Positions 44,421-53,620 of a DNA stretch of 64,000 nt are shown in pieces; the first letter of the stretch is position 1, and every line of letters begins with the position of its first letter. Origin of the DNA: JBBIGV01 sp037447335 (GTDB taxonomy: Bacteria; Bacteroidota; Ignavibacteria; Ignavibacteriales; Ignavibacteriaceae); assembly GCA_037447335.1 (NCBI GenBank), contig JBBIGV010000009.1, positions 13,269 through 77,268 on the forward strand, in the 5' to 3' direction. The notes beneath the pieces are model-generated. The model had not been told where the DNA came from, searched no databases, and saw nothing but the letters and a program-made list of their open reading frames with translations. Both the position numbers and the translations under genes were made by a program.

Positions 44421-47400
44421 TTATGTGAAATCAGGGTCCTGTTCAACCTCATTTAAAAGTTTTTTTAATTGATCATTCTCAATAAGTTCGAGCAGCTTTT
44501 CATCAATAGCCCGGGCAAGTTTCTCAAGCGTTGCAGACTGGAAGAAAGTTTGCAGAGAAAGATTAACATTAAAAGTTTGATGAACTTTTGCTGTAACCTG
44601 AACTGCAGAAAGAGAATGACCTCCTAAATCAAAGAAATTATCATAAATACTGATGTTTTCAATTGATAGTACCTCGCTCCATATGCGCGCCAAAGCAATT
44701 TCTGTCGGTGTAGAAGGTGCAACAAACTCTTTATCCAGTTCTGGTCTTTCAGATTCCGGTGATGGCAATGCTTTTCTGTCAACTTTGCCATTTGGTGTTA
44801 ACGGGAAAGCATCCAGATAGACAAAAAGTGATGGTATCATATACTCTGGCAGAAAGTCCTTAAGATAGGCCCTTAGTTCGATTGTTGAAATCTTAGACCT
44901 GTTACTGCTAACCAGGTAAGCCACCAAACGTTTATCCCCGGGTGTATCTTCCCGTGCAATAACCACAGCTTCTCTGATGTTGTTATTTCTTTCCAGTGCG
45001 GTTTCAATTTCACCGAGTTCAATTCGATACCCCCTGATTTTAACCTGGTGATCAAGTCTTCCTAAAAATTCAACAACACCATCAGGTCGGTAACAAGCAA
45101 GATCTCCGGTTTTGTAAATCCGACCGTTTGTACTGTTAGAACTGAACGGATTAAGGATGAATCGTTCAGCGGTCAGTTCAGGTTTGCCAAGATAACCTCT
45201 AACAACACCATCACCTCCGATGCATAATTCACCCGGAACACTGGTCGGAACCATTTGATTGTTCTTATCGAGGATGTAAATAGCTGTGTTTGCTATCGGT
45301 TTTCCTATAGGAATTGTGTTATCAACCAAATCAATTTTATGAACTGATGACCAAATGGTAGTTTCAGTCGGACCGTACATGTTTAGAATATTACCACTAA
45401 CAATTTCTGATAATTGTTTGGCAAGAGAAACCGGAAATGCTTCGCCGCCAATCAGAAGGTAATCTAGTGATTTAATTTGCCGTTTTGCATCTTCGTTCAT
45501 TAACAGCATTTTTGCCATAGATGGTGTGCATTGCATATGAGTTACGTTATGAGCTATTATTAGCTCTGGTATTGAGTAATCGTAATCATGAGTTTTTTGC
45601 ACTTGTTCTTTCACACCGATGTTGGCGAGGGTTTTTACTGCGTTCAGATATTGCAGATGCGATAGAACAACTTCAGAATCAACACCAAAATCTATTAAGC
45701 AGGCAATATCATTTACGCCGGCTTGTTTTAATTTCTTAACCATTTTAATGCAAGTTTCGGGTGTGCCTAAAAGTGCGCTTGTTTCGAAGTACCTTTCGAA
45801 TGCATGATCAAGAATTGCATCCATATCTTCAGGGCTTAACTGTGTTGCTGCCTGATCGAAACTGCTGTCAAGCTTATCGTAGGTCGGAAAGTACCATGAA
45901 GCAAGCTGCACCAGACTAACAGCACTATTAAGATATTGTTTCATTGGTTTTCTTACAATTTCTCTTACTTCATCAAGATTTTCGCCAACAAAAGTGTGAA
46001 GCATAAGAGAAACATATCCTTCACCTTCGTGTCCGTTTTCTTTCCATGCTTTTCTGTATACATCAATTTTATCATTCAGATCTTCCACTGTTTGACCTAG
46101 CAGGTGAGTCAGAAGATTAAATCCTCTTTCACCAGCCATATGGAAAGTTTCGGGATTATTGGCTGCAGTTATCCAGACCGGCAGTTCTTTCTGAATAGGT
46201 CTTGGCAAAGTTTTAATGTCCGCAGTTTTGCCATTCGGAGCCCGAAATTGAACCACTTCACCTTTCCATAATTTTCGGACAACATCAATTTGCTCGAACA
46301 TTATATCTTTACGTCTGTCGTAATTTTCCGGCATAATTACAAAATCGTTTGGCTGCCAGCCGGCGGCAAATGAAATTCCTACTCTTCCGTTAGAGAGATT
46401 ATCAACAACAGACCAATCTTCAGCAATGCGAATGTGGCTATGAAGAGGTGAGACACAGCTTCCGCTCATAATTCTGACGTGTTTAGTAATGGTTGCAATA
46501 CCAGCACCCGTAACAGCAGGGTTGGGGTATAATCCGCCAAAATCATGAAAGTGTCTTTCAGGTGTCCACACAGCAGCAAAACGATTTTGGTCTGCAAACC
46601 TGGCACCCTCAATCAGCAGGTTGTATTTACCTTCCGGGTTTTCGCTTGCGTAACTGGAGAAATAGAAAAGACTAAAATCAATTTTCTTGTTAGTGCCGTT
46701 TGTTCCCGAAGTAATTTTTTCAGTTTTCCAGTATTCATCAGCATAAATAACTACTTTAAATCCTCTTGTTAACGTCCAAAGCAATTCGAGGACAGAGATA
46801 TCGAATGAAAGGCTTGTTACAGCAAGCCAAACGCCGGGTGGATCAAATCTTATATGTTTATCCATTCCGGTAAAAAAGTTAACTACATTTTTGTGCTGAA
46901 CCATTACACCTTTTGGTTTACCGGTTGAGCCTGAAGTATAAATAACATAAGAAAGATTATCGGGTGTTACATCCGATTCGACAGGCGTTGCTGATTCCTT
47001 AGAAATTGCTTTCCAATCAGTATCAATAGAAATAATTTTAGCTGCAACATTGTTAAATTCTTTAGTTAGCTTTTGCTCGGTAATAATTACGGGGCATTTA
47101 GAATCGAAGACCATATACAATACACGGTCTTTAGGAAAGTCAGGATCAAGGGGTACATAAGCGCCGCCTGCTTTAAGTACTGCCAGTATAGCAACCATCA
47201 TGTCAACAGATTTGTGAAGGGATATACCGACAAGAATATCCGGTCCTACTCCTAATTGTTGTAATTTTCTTGCCAACTGATTTGAACGGTTGCTCAGCTC
47301 GCGATAGCTTAATGAAGCCCCTTTACAAAAAACAGCAACTGAATCTGGAGAATTTAAAACTTGTTCTTCAAAAAGTGTGTGGATAAGTTTATGAACAGGA

Positions 47401-49112
47401 TAGTCTATTATAGTGTTATTCCATTCTGTATATATTTTTTTCTTTTCATTTTCTGAAATGATAGGAATAACACCACATTTTGAAGTTGGATTCTGAACTG
47501 AATTTTCCAAAAAGTATAAAAACTGGTTAATCATAAGATTAACATTTTCTGCACTGATTAAAGATGAATTATAGAGCAGGTTAACACGCTTATTTTCAGA
47601 CGAAATCACTATAGTAAGAACGTTGTCTTTATGCTGCCGGAATTCAGTGGTATCATCAACAAGGGCAATGGCAACAGGATAAACCGGTTCGCTTTTATTT
47701 TCAATGTAGTGGTGTAATTCAGGGTAGCGGGCAAAAACATCTTGAACATAAGTACCGGATTTAAGAGAGGCTTCAATCTGTTTTAATATTTTTTTTGCAG
47801 AATCACTGAAGCTTTCATCCGGATTAAAACTGATTTTAACCGGTAAAACGTTAGCAAAAAGATTACCGGTTTTTTGAAGATTGCCGTAAAGCTGATTGGT
47901 AGTTAATCCGATTGTATAGGTATCCTTACCGCTGTGCCTGCCTGTGAAAATACTAAAAGCGGCAGCAAGAAATAATGCATAATCCGAATTACCGGAATTC
48001 AGTTTCATGGTAACGGAATCCGGTAGTTCAATCATTTCTTCGGAGGGCAAAGATATTTCTTCTCCAAATTTCTCTTTTCTAGCATAATGAAGATCAATAC
48101 CCTCAATTTCAGTCAATTGCTTTACCCAGTATTTTTCTTTTTTAGCAGCAGCAGAATTGATTGATGTTATAATCCCTGCTGTTTCATCGTCAAGTAAATT
48201 TAAACGACAGCCGGCAATAAGATTGTATTTCGAAATCAAATTCTTTACTGATAGAGGTATACCATTAATAGTAGATAAAGCTTTTATAATAATATCAACA
48301 CTTTCGGTTGCAACTGTTATTTTTTCATCATTCAAAGAAGTGACTATACCTGGCGCAGCAGTTGACCCGACTTTTGTAACATCAATTTCAGTTACAATAA
48401 AATAGGTATTCTCAATTTTGATTTTAGGCATGCCGAGAGGATTGGTATAGCGACCAAAATTCAAAGAGCGTACAAAAGCATTTATTTCATCGGCAGGTTT
48501 TTTCCAATTAATCAGTAAGGCGTTTTCAGGTCGTTTGAATTTACCAAAGTAAGATCTCTCATTAAAGTTTTGCTTAATACGTTTTACCGTATTGTTGTTA
48601 ATATCATCAACAAGGTTTTCAAAAGCATTTGCTGCTGCTTCAAAACATTTTGCATTAAGAGATAGAGCAATTTCACCATCATCAATGGCAAAAAATTCCT
48701 GCTTAAGAATATCACCTTTATCAATTTCACTTGTTATTTCATGCCATGTTATTCCATAATTTTTTTCGCCGTTCATAATTGCCCATGAAGTTGCATTTAT
48801 ACCTGCATATTTTGGCAACGGTGCGTCATGGAAGTTTATTGCACAAACTTTGGGCAGTTTTAATAAATCATCCGGGAGAATTTCAAGGTTTGTGATACTA
48901 AAAAGATAGTCGAAAGAATTATTTTTTATAGAATCAACCAGGTTATTATCGTGTTCAATTACTTCAATACCTTTCTCAAAAGCCCAATTTTTAATATTAG
49001 GTGCTGAAGAAATAACACCTAGAATAGTGTTGCCTTTTTCAAGAAGGATTTCTGAACATCTGATGAGAAGTGAGTCTACACCAATGACATAACAAGTAAA
49101 ATTGTTTCTCAT
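44421..49112 (-). CDS. Non-ribosomal peptide synthetase, starter module: formyltransferase - half C - A(luciferase-like monooxygenase) - PCP, predicted glycine
   Basis: Protein of 1563 residues, with AGGAG before the ATG. Residues 1-310 form a methionyl-tRNA formyltransferase-like domain with the Asn93-x-His95 ... Asp131 catalytic set (INFHDAPLPKYAG, EIDKGDIL) and a C-terminal OB-like part. Residues about 325-560 match only the second lobe of a condensation domain (NLFANVLPVKISF), with no HHxxxDG. The adenylation domain (YTSGSTGKPKG near 724) is interrupted at about 800-1160 by the luciferase-like monooxygenase and then continues. Its code reads D-I-L-Q-L-G-M-I-W-K (glycine-like). The carrier Ser lies near 1498 in DNFFDLGGHSLSA. 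The layout is that of an initiation module, as in linear gramicidin where formylation caps the first residue. Confidence 0.95.
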   Translation of the reverse strand: MRNNFTCYVIGVDSLLIRCSEILLEKGNTILGVISSAPNIKNWAFEKGIEVIEHDNNLVDSIKNNSFDYLFSITNLEILPDDLLKLPKVCAINFHDAPLPKYAGINATSWAIMNGEKNYGITWHEITSEIDKGDILKQEFFAIDDGEIALSLNAKCFEAAANAFENLVDDINNNTVKRIKQNFNERSYFGKFKRPENALLINWKKPADEINAFVRSLNFGRYTNPLGMPKIKIENTYFIVTEIDVTKVGSTAAPGIVTSLNDEKITVATESVDIIIKALSTINGIPLSVKNLISKYNLIAGCRLNLLDDETAGIITSINSAAAKKEKYWVKQLTEIEGIDLHYARKEKFGEEISLPSEEMIELPDSVTMKLNSGNSDYALFLAAAFSIFTGRHSGKDTYTIGLTTNQLYGNLQKTGNLFANVLPVKISFNPDESFSDSAKKILKQIEASLKSGTYVQDVFARYPELHHYIENKSEPVYPVAIALVDDTTEFRQHKDNVLTIVISSENKRVNLLYNSSLISAENVNLMINQFLYFLENSVQNPTSKCGVIPIISENEKKKIYTEWNNTIIDYPVHKLIHTLFEEQVLNSPDSVAVFCKGASLSYRELSNRSNQLARKLQQLGVGPDILVGISLHKSVDMMVAILAVLKAGGAYVPLDPDFPKDRVLYMVFDSKCPVIITEQKLTKEFNNVAAKIISIDTDWKAISKESATPVESDVTPDNLSYVIYTSGSTGKPKGVMVQHKNVVNFFTGMDKHIRFDPPGVWLAVTSLSFDISVLELLWTLTRGFKVVIYADEYWKTEKITSGTNGTNKKIDFSLFYFSSYASENPEGKYNLLIEGARFADQNRFAAVWTPERHFHDFGGLYPNPAVTGAGIATITKHVRIMSGSCVSPLHSHIRIAEDWSVVDNLSNGRVGISFAAGWQPNDFVIMPENYDRRKDIMFEQIDVVRKLWKGEVVQFRAPNGKTADIKTLPRPIQKELPVWITAANNPETFHMAGERGFNLLTHLLGQTVEDLNDKIDVYRKAWKENGHEGEGYVSLMLHTFVGENLDEVREIVRKPMKQYLNSAVSLVQLASWYFPTYDKLDSSFDQAATQLSPEDMDAILDHAFERYFETSALLGTPETCIKMVKKLKQAGVNDIACLIDFGVDSEVVLSHLQYLNAVKTLANIGVKEQVQKTHDYDYSIPELIIAHNVTHMQCTPSMAKMLLMNEDAKRQIKSLDYLLIGGEAFPVSLAKQLSEIVSGNILNMYGPTETTIWSSVHKIDLVDNTIPIGKPIANTAIYILDKNNQMVPTSVPGELCIGGDGVVRGYLGKPELTAERFILNPFSSNSTNGRIYKTGDLACYRPDGVVEFLGRLDHQVKIRGYRIELGEIETALERNNNIREAVVIAREDTPGDKRLVAYLVSSNRSKISTIELRAYLKDFLPEYMIPSLFVYLDAFPLTPNGKVDRKALPSPESERPELDKEFVAPSTPTEIALARIWSEVLSIENISIYDNFFDLGGHSLSAVQVTAKVHQTFNVNLSLQTFFQSATLEKLARAIDEKLLELIENDQLKKLLNEVEQDPDFT

Positions 49113-49182
49113 GCCGCTCCTATAAGTATTAATACTGTAAAAACTAATGCAATTTATATTATAGTATTAGAACCGCTTCTTA

Positions 49183-49875
49183 TTAAAAAAGAAGTTGACC
49201 GCATACAATGCCTCCAGAAAAATTTTCTACAACTAAGGCTGCTTTAAATTTATCAGGGGGTGACAAATCAAAAATTGACCAGCAGATGCTATGTTCGCTA
49301 TTTCCTTTTAGATGTTTCAGTTCCGGCTTTGAGCCAGGCGAAACTGAGACACTGAAGTCTTTTAGAGGATACGATAAACCATCGCCAATTGCTTTGATGA
49401 ATGCCTCTTTTCTGGTCCAACAGGTAAAAAAAGCATCTGTTCTTGCCTGCTCAGGTAAATTTTTTAACTCTTTGACCTCTGAGATAGAGAAATAGCTCTC
49501 TGCAATCAATAAAATGTCTTTAATATCTATAATCTTTTCAATATCTATACCAACCTTTCGGCAAGATGCTGCAGCAAACAATAACATGCCGTCAGAATGT
49601 GAAATATTGAAGCCGATCTGATTTTTCGAAATTAATTCCGGTTTGCCGTATTTATTGTAATAATACTGAACAAACGCCGGCTGCACCAAAATATAATGTG
49701 AGAGAATTCTTCTCTGGATTTCTTTTGCCAGAGCGAACCTATTTCTATCTCTTTCGAAGACAAGTTTGTCCCTCCTTGATTTTTCTTCGTGTGAAAGAGA
49801 CGAACAAAAAAAATTTTCTGTTTCAGGCAGAGCATCCAGGTCAATTGCCCAAACATGAACTTCTTCTGATTTCAA
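49183..49875 (-). CDS. Sfp-type 4'-phosphopantetheinyl transferase
   Basis: Protein of about 230 residues that loads the phosphopantetheine arm onto carrier domains. VGIDIEKI holds the Mg-binding Asp/Glu pair, and FFTCWTRKEAFIKAIGDGLS is the W-x-x-K-E-A motif of the Sfp family. NKYGKPELISKNQIGFNISHS is the typical preceding block. It lies 70 bases upstream of the starter synthetase on the same strand and is surely the activator of the four carrier domains in this cluster. The start is uncertain: TTG 49875 has no good ribosome site, and the frame stays open to about 49926 without an ATG, so a rare start codon may be used. Confidence 0.93.
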   Translation of the reverse strand: MKSEEVHVWAIDLDALPETENFFCSSLSHEEKSRRDKLVFERDRNRFALAKEIQRRILSHYILVQPAFVQYYYNKYGKPELISKNQIGFNISHSDGMLLFAAASCRKVGIDIEKIIDIKDILLIAESYFSISEVKELKNLPEQARTDAFFTCWTRKEAFIKAIGDGLSYPLKDFSVSVSPGSKPELKHLKGNSEHSICWSIFDLSPPDKFKAALVVENFSGGIVCGQLLF

Positions 49876-49952
49876 TTCAGGTAAATGTTGAAGTTCTGTT
49901 ATTTTATTAAAAAAATACCTGATTGATTATAACCTTTAAAATATGGATAAAA

Positions 49953-52400
49953 TTAAGCTGATTCAAGTTTATACTTATAGCCGTAACCATAACCATATCT
50001 GTATTTAAAATTAGAATACTCGATTTCGGTTGCATTAATAATAATTCCATTGACCTTAATATTAGCTTCTTCTAATTCGTGCAGCCCCCATTTAACGCTC
50101 TCTTTAAAGCTGTGTTCTGGTCGCAGAACAATTAATGTATCCTTTATAAATTTTCCGAGTACTAAAGTATCAACTACACGAGTTACTGGTGGAGTATCAA
50201 AAATTATATAATCATAATTATCAACATCAATGTAGCTGAAAAGACTTCTCATCTTATCAGTGCCCAATAAGTCGCCTGATTCATCAGTAATTCCACCGGC
50301 GGGAAGTATATCAAGAGTTTTTAACAATTGAGTGGTGACTATTGGGGTTGGCTTCTCACCGGTAAGGAACTGAAGCAGCCCGGCCAAATTCATTACATTT
50401 AATTCGCGAGATAGTGTAGCTTTTTTAAGATCACAGTCAATCAATAAAACCCGCTTACGTGATTGTGCAATTGAAACACCTAAGTTCAGGACAACACTGG
50501 TTTTACCTGTGTTTTCCTCGCAGCTTGTTATCATAAATATCTTCTTACGATCTTCAAAGTTAATTGATATCTTAGTCCGTAATACCCTATAAGTCTCTCT
50601 GAAACCATCCATGTCATCCATCAATGTAACAAGTTTGGATTGTGTGCTTTTATTTTCTTTAATACGCTGTATAACCTCTTTAGGATAAACCGGGACTATG
50701 GAGAAAATAGGAAGATTATAATCATGTTCGATATCATCCAGATTAACAAGTTTTTTATTTTTTAACTCTACCACAAAAATGCCAAGGATGCCGGCAAATG
50801 CACCAAACACCAATCCTATCAGATAGTTAAGTCTCTTTTTGGGTGCAACCGGTTTTTGAGGTTCCTGTGCCGGGTCAACAATCACAATATCCTGAAGCTT
50901 AGAAAGTTCTGCCATACGCATTTCTTCGCGCTTATCAAGCAGCATTGTGAACATCTTTTCATAAACATCTTTCTGACGAATTAAATTTGCAAGCTGATTT
51001 TCTTGTATTGGCAGTCTTTCCATCTTTACTTCGTATTTTGACATTATATTAGATAATTGAACCTGCTTTTTCTCAAGAGAGTTTATAATTATCTGGTATG
51101 CTGTAAGAGTATTTTGGTTATAGTCAGAAAGTTTCGTCTTAACCAAATTGATTTGTTCATCAAGATTTATCACGTCAGGGTGAGTTTCTCTCCTTTTTTG
51201 CAGAAGTTCTAACTTTTGCAGTTCGAGTGCTGAGAGTTGCTGAAGTAACGAAGAGAATGGTGAAGCCATTTGTTCATTTACTTGCGGAGTAAGATAGCTT
51301 TGATCAAAGTATCCACTTCTTCTTAGTTCAGCGTCCATTTCTGTTACTTTACTTCTATAATCGGAAAGCTGGAGTTCTGTTGTCAGTTTTTCAGCTTCAA
51401 GCCGGCTAAGAAACTGAATAAGATCTCTTGAACTTTCATCAATAGTCATGATCTGTCCACTGGCTTTGAACCTGCTTAATCCATCTTCAGCAGAGCGAAG
51501 CTTTTCCTGCATTTCCTGAAGCTGCTGATCAACAAAATTAAATGAGTATCGAATGGTTTGCTTTCTCTGTTCGATTCGTACTTCACGGAATTTATCGGAA
51601 ATTGTATTTGCGATAAGCATTGCACTTCGGGGCGAGGGTGCTTTAACAGCAACCTCAAAAACCTCTGTTTTTGCTTTATGCTCAATAGAGACGCTGTTAG
51701 AAAGTCTCTTAAGAATTTCATAATAATTTTCAAAATCAAAGTAAACTTTGCTGTTTGGTCGGGCTTCAGGCCAATATATCACAACCTCAGCAGTGTTTAA
51801 TTTGAAAATACCTGCTGCAGTATCACGTGTTGTTTGAATAAGTGTATTGTCAATTGCATTATACAATTCAAATGTGTTGGATGATGTTTTCCTGATATAG
51901 TACTTATAATTATTCTGAGAAGGTTCAATCTTTATTTCTACAAATTGCGGGAAATTTGTTTTTGTATGTCCATCATTCAGATACTCATTGTTGTAGTCAA
52001 TCAGAGATTTATTAATTTCTATTTGTTCACCGTCGGCAAATTCAACCTTGTTTATTGTTGCATATAGATCTAACTCATCAATCACCCTGCTGAGCAAACT
52101 CCAGGTTTTAATCAGCTCCATTTCTGTTTCAATTTCATCTTGCGTTTGCATTTTTACTATTTCTCTTAATTGATTTGGAGAATCAGTTCTTTCCGATTTT
52201 TCCTTTTTCAGCATAACAGAAGCCTGATAAATAGGTTCAGTTAAGGAATTATAAAAAGTAACAAGAATGATTGTTGAGATAATTGAGACAATAAGTACAA
52301 TTTTTCTTCTTGATATAATTTGCCAGATTTCACTCAGTGTTTTTTCATCTTTTTTGCCCAAATTACGAGTATCTGGCTTCGATAAGTTTTTATTAATCAT
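49953..52400 (-). CDS. Wzc-like polysaccharide co-polymerase with tyrosine autokinase domain
   Basis: Protein of 815 residues. The N-terminal Wzz domain starts after a membrane helix (KIVLIVSIISTIILVTFY). A long periplasmic coiled coil covers about residues 270-490, and a second helix (YLIGLVFGAFAGILGIFVV) follows the PQEPQKPVAPKKRL proline segment typical of the family. The cytoplasmic kinase has Walker A ITSCEENTGKTS near 620, LLIDCDLKKATLS (Walker A') and YDYIIFDTPPV (Walker B). The last 20 residues contain a cluster of seven tyrosines (YSNFKYRYGYGYGYKYK), the usual autophosphorylation tail. It controls chain length and export of the polymer together with the upstream Wza-like protein. Confidence 0.95.
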   Translation of the reverse strand: MINKNLSKPDTRNLGKKDEKTLSEIWQIISRRKIVLIVSIISTIILVTFYNSLTEPIYQASVMLKKEKSERTDSPNQLREIVKMQTQDEIETEMELIKTWSLLSRVIDELDLYATINKVEFADGEQIEINKSLIDYNNEYLNDGHTKTNFPQFVEIKIEPSQNNYKYYIRKTSSNTFELYNAIDNTLIQTTRDTAAGIFKLNTAEVVIYWPEARPNSKVYFDFENYYEILKRLSNSVSIEHKAKTEVFEVAVKAPSPRSAMLIANTISDKFREVRIEQRKQTIRYSFNFVDQQLQEMQEKLRSAEDGLSRFKASGQIMTIDESSRDLIQFLSRLEAEKLTTELQLSDYRSKVTEMDAELRRSGYFDQSYLTPQVNEQMASPFSSLLQQLSALELQKLELLQKRRETHPDVINLDEQINLVKTKLSDYNQNTLTAYQIIINSLEKKQVQLSNIMSKYEVKMERLPIQENQLANLIRQKDVYEKMFTMLLDKREEMRMAELSKLQDIVIVDPAQEPQKPVAPKKRLNYLIGLVFGAFAGILGIFVVELKNKKLVNLDDIEHDYNLPIFSIVPVYPKEVIQRIKENKSTQSKLVTLMDDMDGFRETYRVLRTKISINFEDRKKIFMITSCEENTGKTSVVLNLGVSIAQSRKRVLLIDCDLKKATLSRELNVMNLAGLLQFLTGEKPTPIVTTQLLKTLDILPAGGITDESGDLLGTDKMRSLFSYIDVDNYDYIIFDTPPVTRVVDTLVLGKFIKDTLIVLRPEHSFKESVKWGLHELEEANIKVNGIIINATEIEYSNFKYRYGYGYGYKYKLESA

Positions 52401-52429
52401 TGTTTATCCTTCTTCATATAATAATCATT

Positions 52430-53035
52430 TTACCTGACAAATAATCCTACAATTGTTACAACAACAGCAATTGCAGAGACAATAACTGCCGCATTTCTTG
52501 CATCAACCCACCAGGACCTTGGAACAAATATCCTATCTCCGGACCTCAGCCCAAGATCGCTGAATGTATCACCTTTTTCAAATATACTTTTTGTATTGAC
52601 TGTTATTTCTCTGTCATCGCGTACTATTATAATTTCATCAGTAACAGCATCAGCGGTTAGCCCTCCGGCTAATGCAAGCAATCCTGAAATCCGTTCAACA
52701 TCGGTTACATAGTAAAAACCAGGTACTCTCACTTCTCCCAGTACGTTAATACGATATAAAGGTTGTACGGTGAGTTGGGGGGCTCTGTAAAGAGAATCAT
52801 ATCGCAAAATTATCTCATCCCTTATCAGGAGGTAGTCTTTATTATGAGTAAAAACCAGCCCGACATAAGGAAGCTGAATATTTCCATCCTGTTGGATAAA
52901 ATAATCTCCGGAAATTTCATCTGTAATGTTTAAGAAAGTTAATCGCACACCATCGCCCGGGTTTAACTTCTGAGCTATGCTGATACCGCCGATAAGAAAG
53001 AACAGTATCAGTACGCTATAATTCCGTACGAACAT
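52430..53035 (-). CDS. Polysaccharide export protein (Wza-like) with C-terminal membrane helix
   Basis: Short Wza relative of 201 residues. After a signal peptide (VLILFFLIGGISIAQ) comes the poly-export domain (LNPGDGVRLTFLN, YFIQQDGNIQLPYVG) and one SLBB domain (INVLGEVRVPGFYYV, LLALAGGLTADA, LRSGDRIFVP). It ends with a hydrophobic helix (AAVIVSAIAVVVTIVGLFVR). E. coli Wza is about 380 residues with several SLBB copies and an outer-membrane helix, so this is a minimal one-SLBB form. It is the first gene of the long minus-strand locus, 29 bases before the wzc-like gene. Confidence 0.9.
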   Translation of the reverse strand: MFVRNYSVLILFFLIGGISIAQKLNPGDGVRLTFLNITDEISGDYFIQQDGNIQLPYVGLVFTHNKDYLLIRDEIILRYDSLYRAPQLTVQPLYRINVLGEVRVPGFYYVTDVERISGLLALAGGLTADAVTDEIIIVRDDREITVNTKSIFEKGDTFSDLGLRSGDRIFVPRSWWVDARNAAVIVSAIAVVVTIVGLFVR

Positions 53036-53620
53036 AAAGCCTCAATTCTTTTGAGCCAACTATTAACCACAATTATGATTTTAACAAAATAAATATGATT
53101 ACTAATTTGACAAATTTCATGCCATAGTTAAAGTCTGTAAAGTTAAATTAACTTTAATCATTTTTGCGGATTATTATATTAATGAGACTCCTCAATACTT
53201 TTGGATCAATTAATGACACCCTCCGTCAGTTGATCCACAGTAAAAATGAGCAATTTTTGCTATAAATCAAATGAAATATTTAATCTCCATTTTATTTTTT
53301 TTAATAAAAGATTAGGGAATTCTTTTGATTTCAATATAATTTACTAATAATAAATGACATCCGCTGCTATCCCATCTAAATTTTATTAAATTTGATAATA
53401 AATAATACTTCTAAGCAAGTTCAAAATCAAATTTAATTTGTAGTTGGCTTAAGAGTTGAATGGAATTTCTAACCGAATATTATAACTACTTTTTTTAACA
53501 ACTTTTATAAGTGTTCGGCAGTTTCAAAGTAAATAATTAAATAAAAGTTTAAATTTATATATTATAATTATGAGTCTTTTGCAATAAACCTTAAATATCA
53601 ATTCATAAAGGAAAAAACTA
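53036..53620. promoter_or_regulatory. 585-bp divergent control region of the glycan/NRPS locus
   Basis: No credible gene. It is very AT-rich and separates the Wza-like gene (minus) from the DegT gene (plus), so both arms of the locus must be driven from here. I see no strong terminator, and no ops/JUMPstart element like that of enterobacterial loci. AAAGGA before the ATG at 53621 is the ribosome site of the DegT gene. Exact promoters cannot be fixed by eye. Confidence 0.5.

Noticed and set aside
53036..53620. ops/JUMPstart antitermination element
   Set aside because: No GGCGGTAG-like core is present in the leader on either strand.
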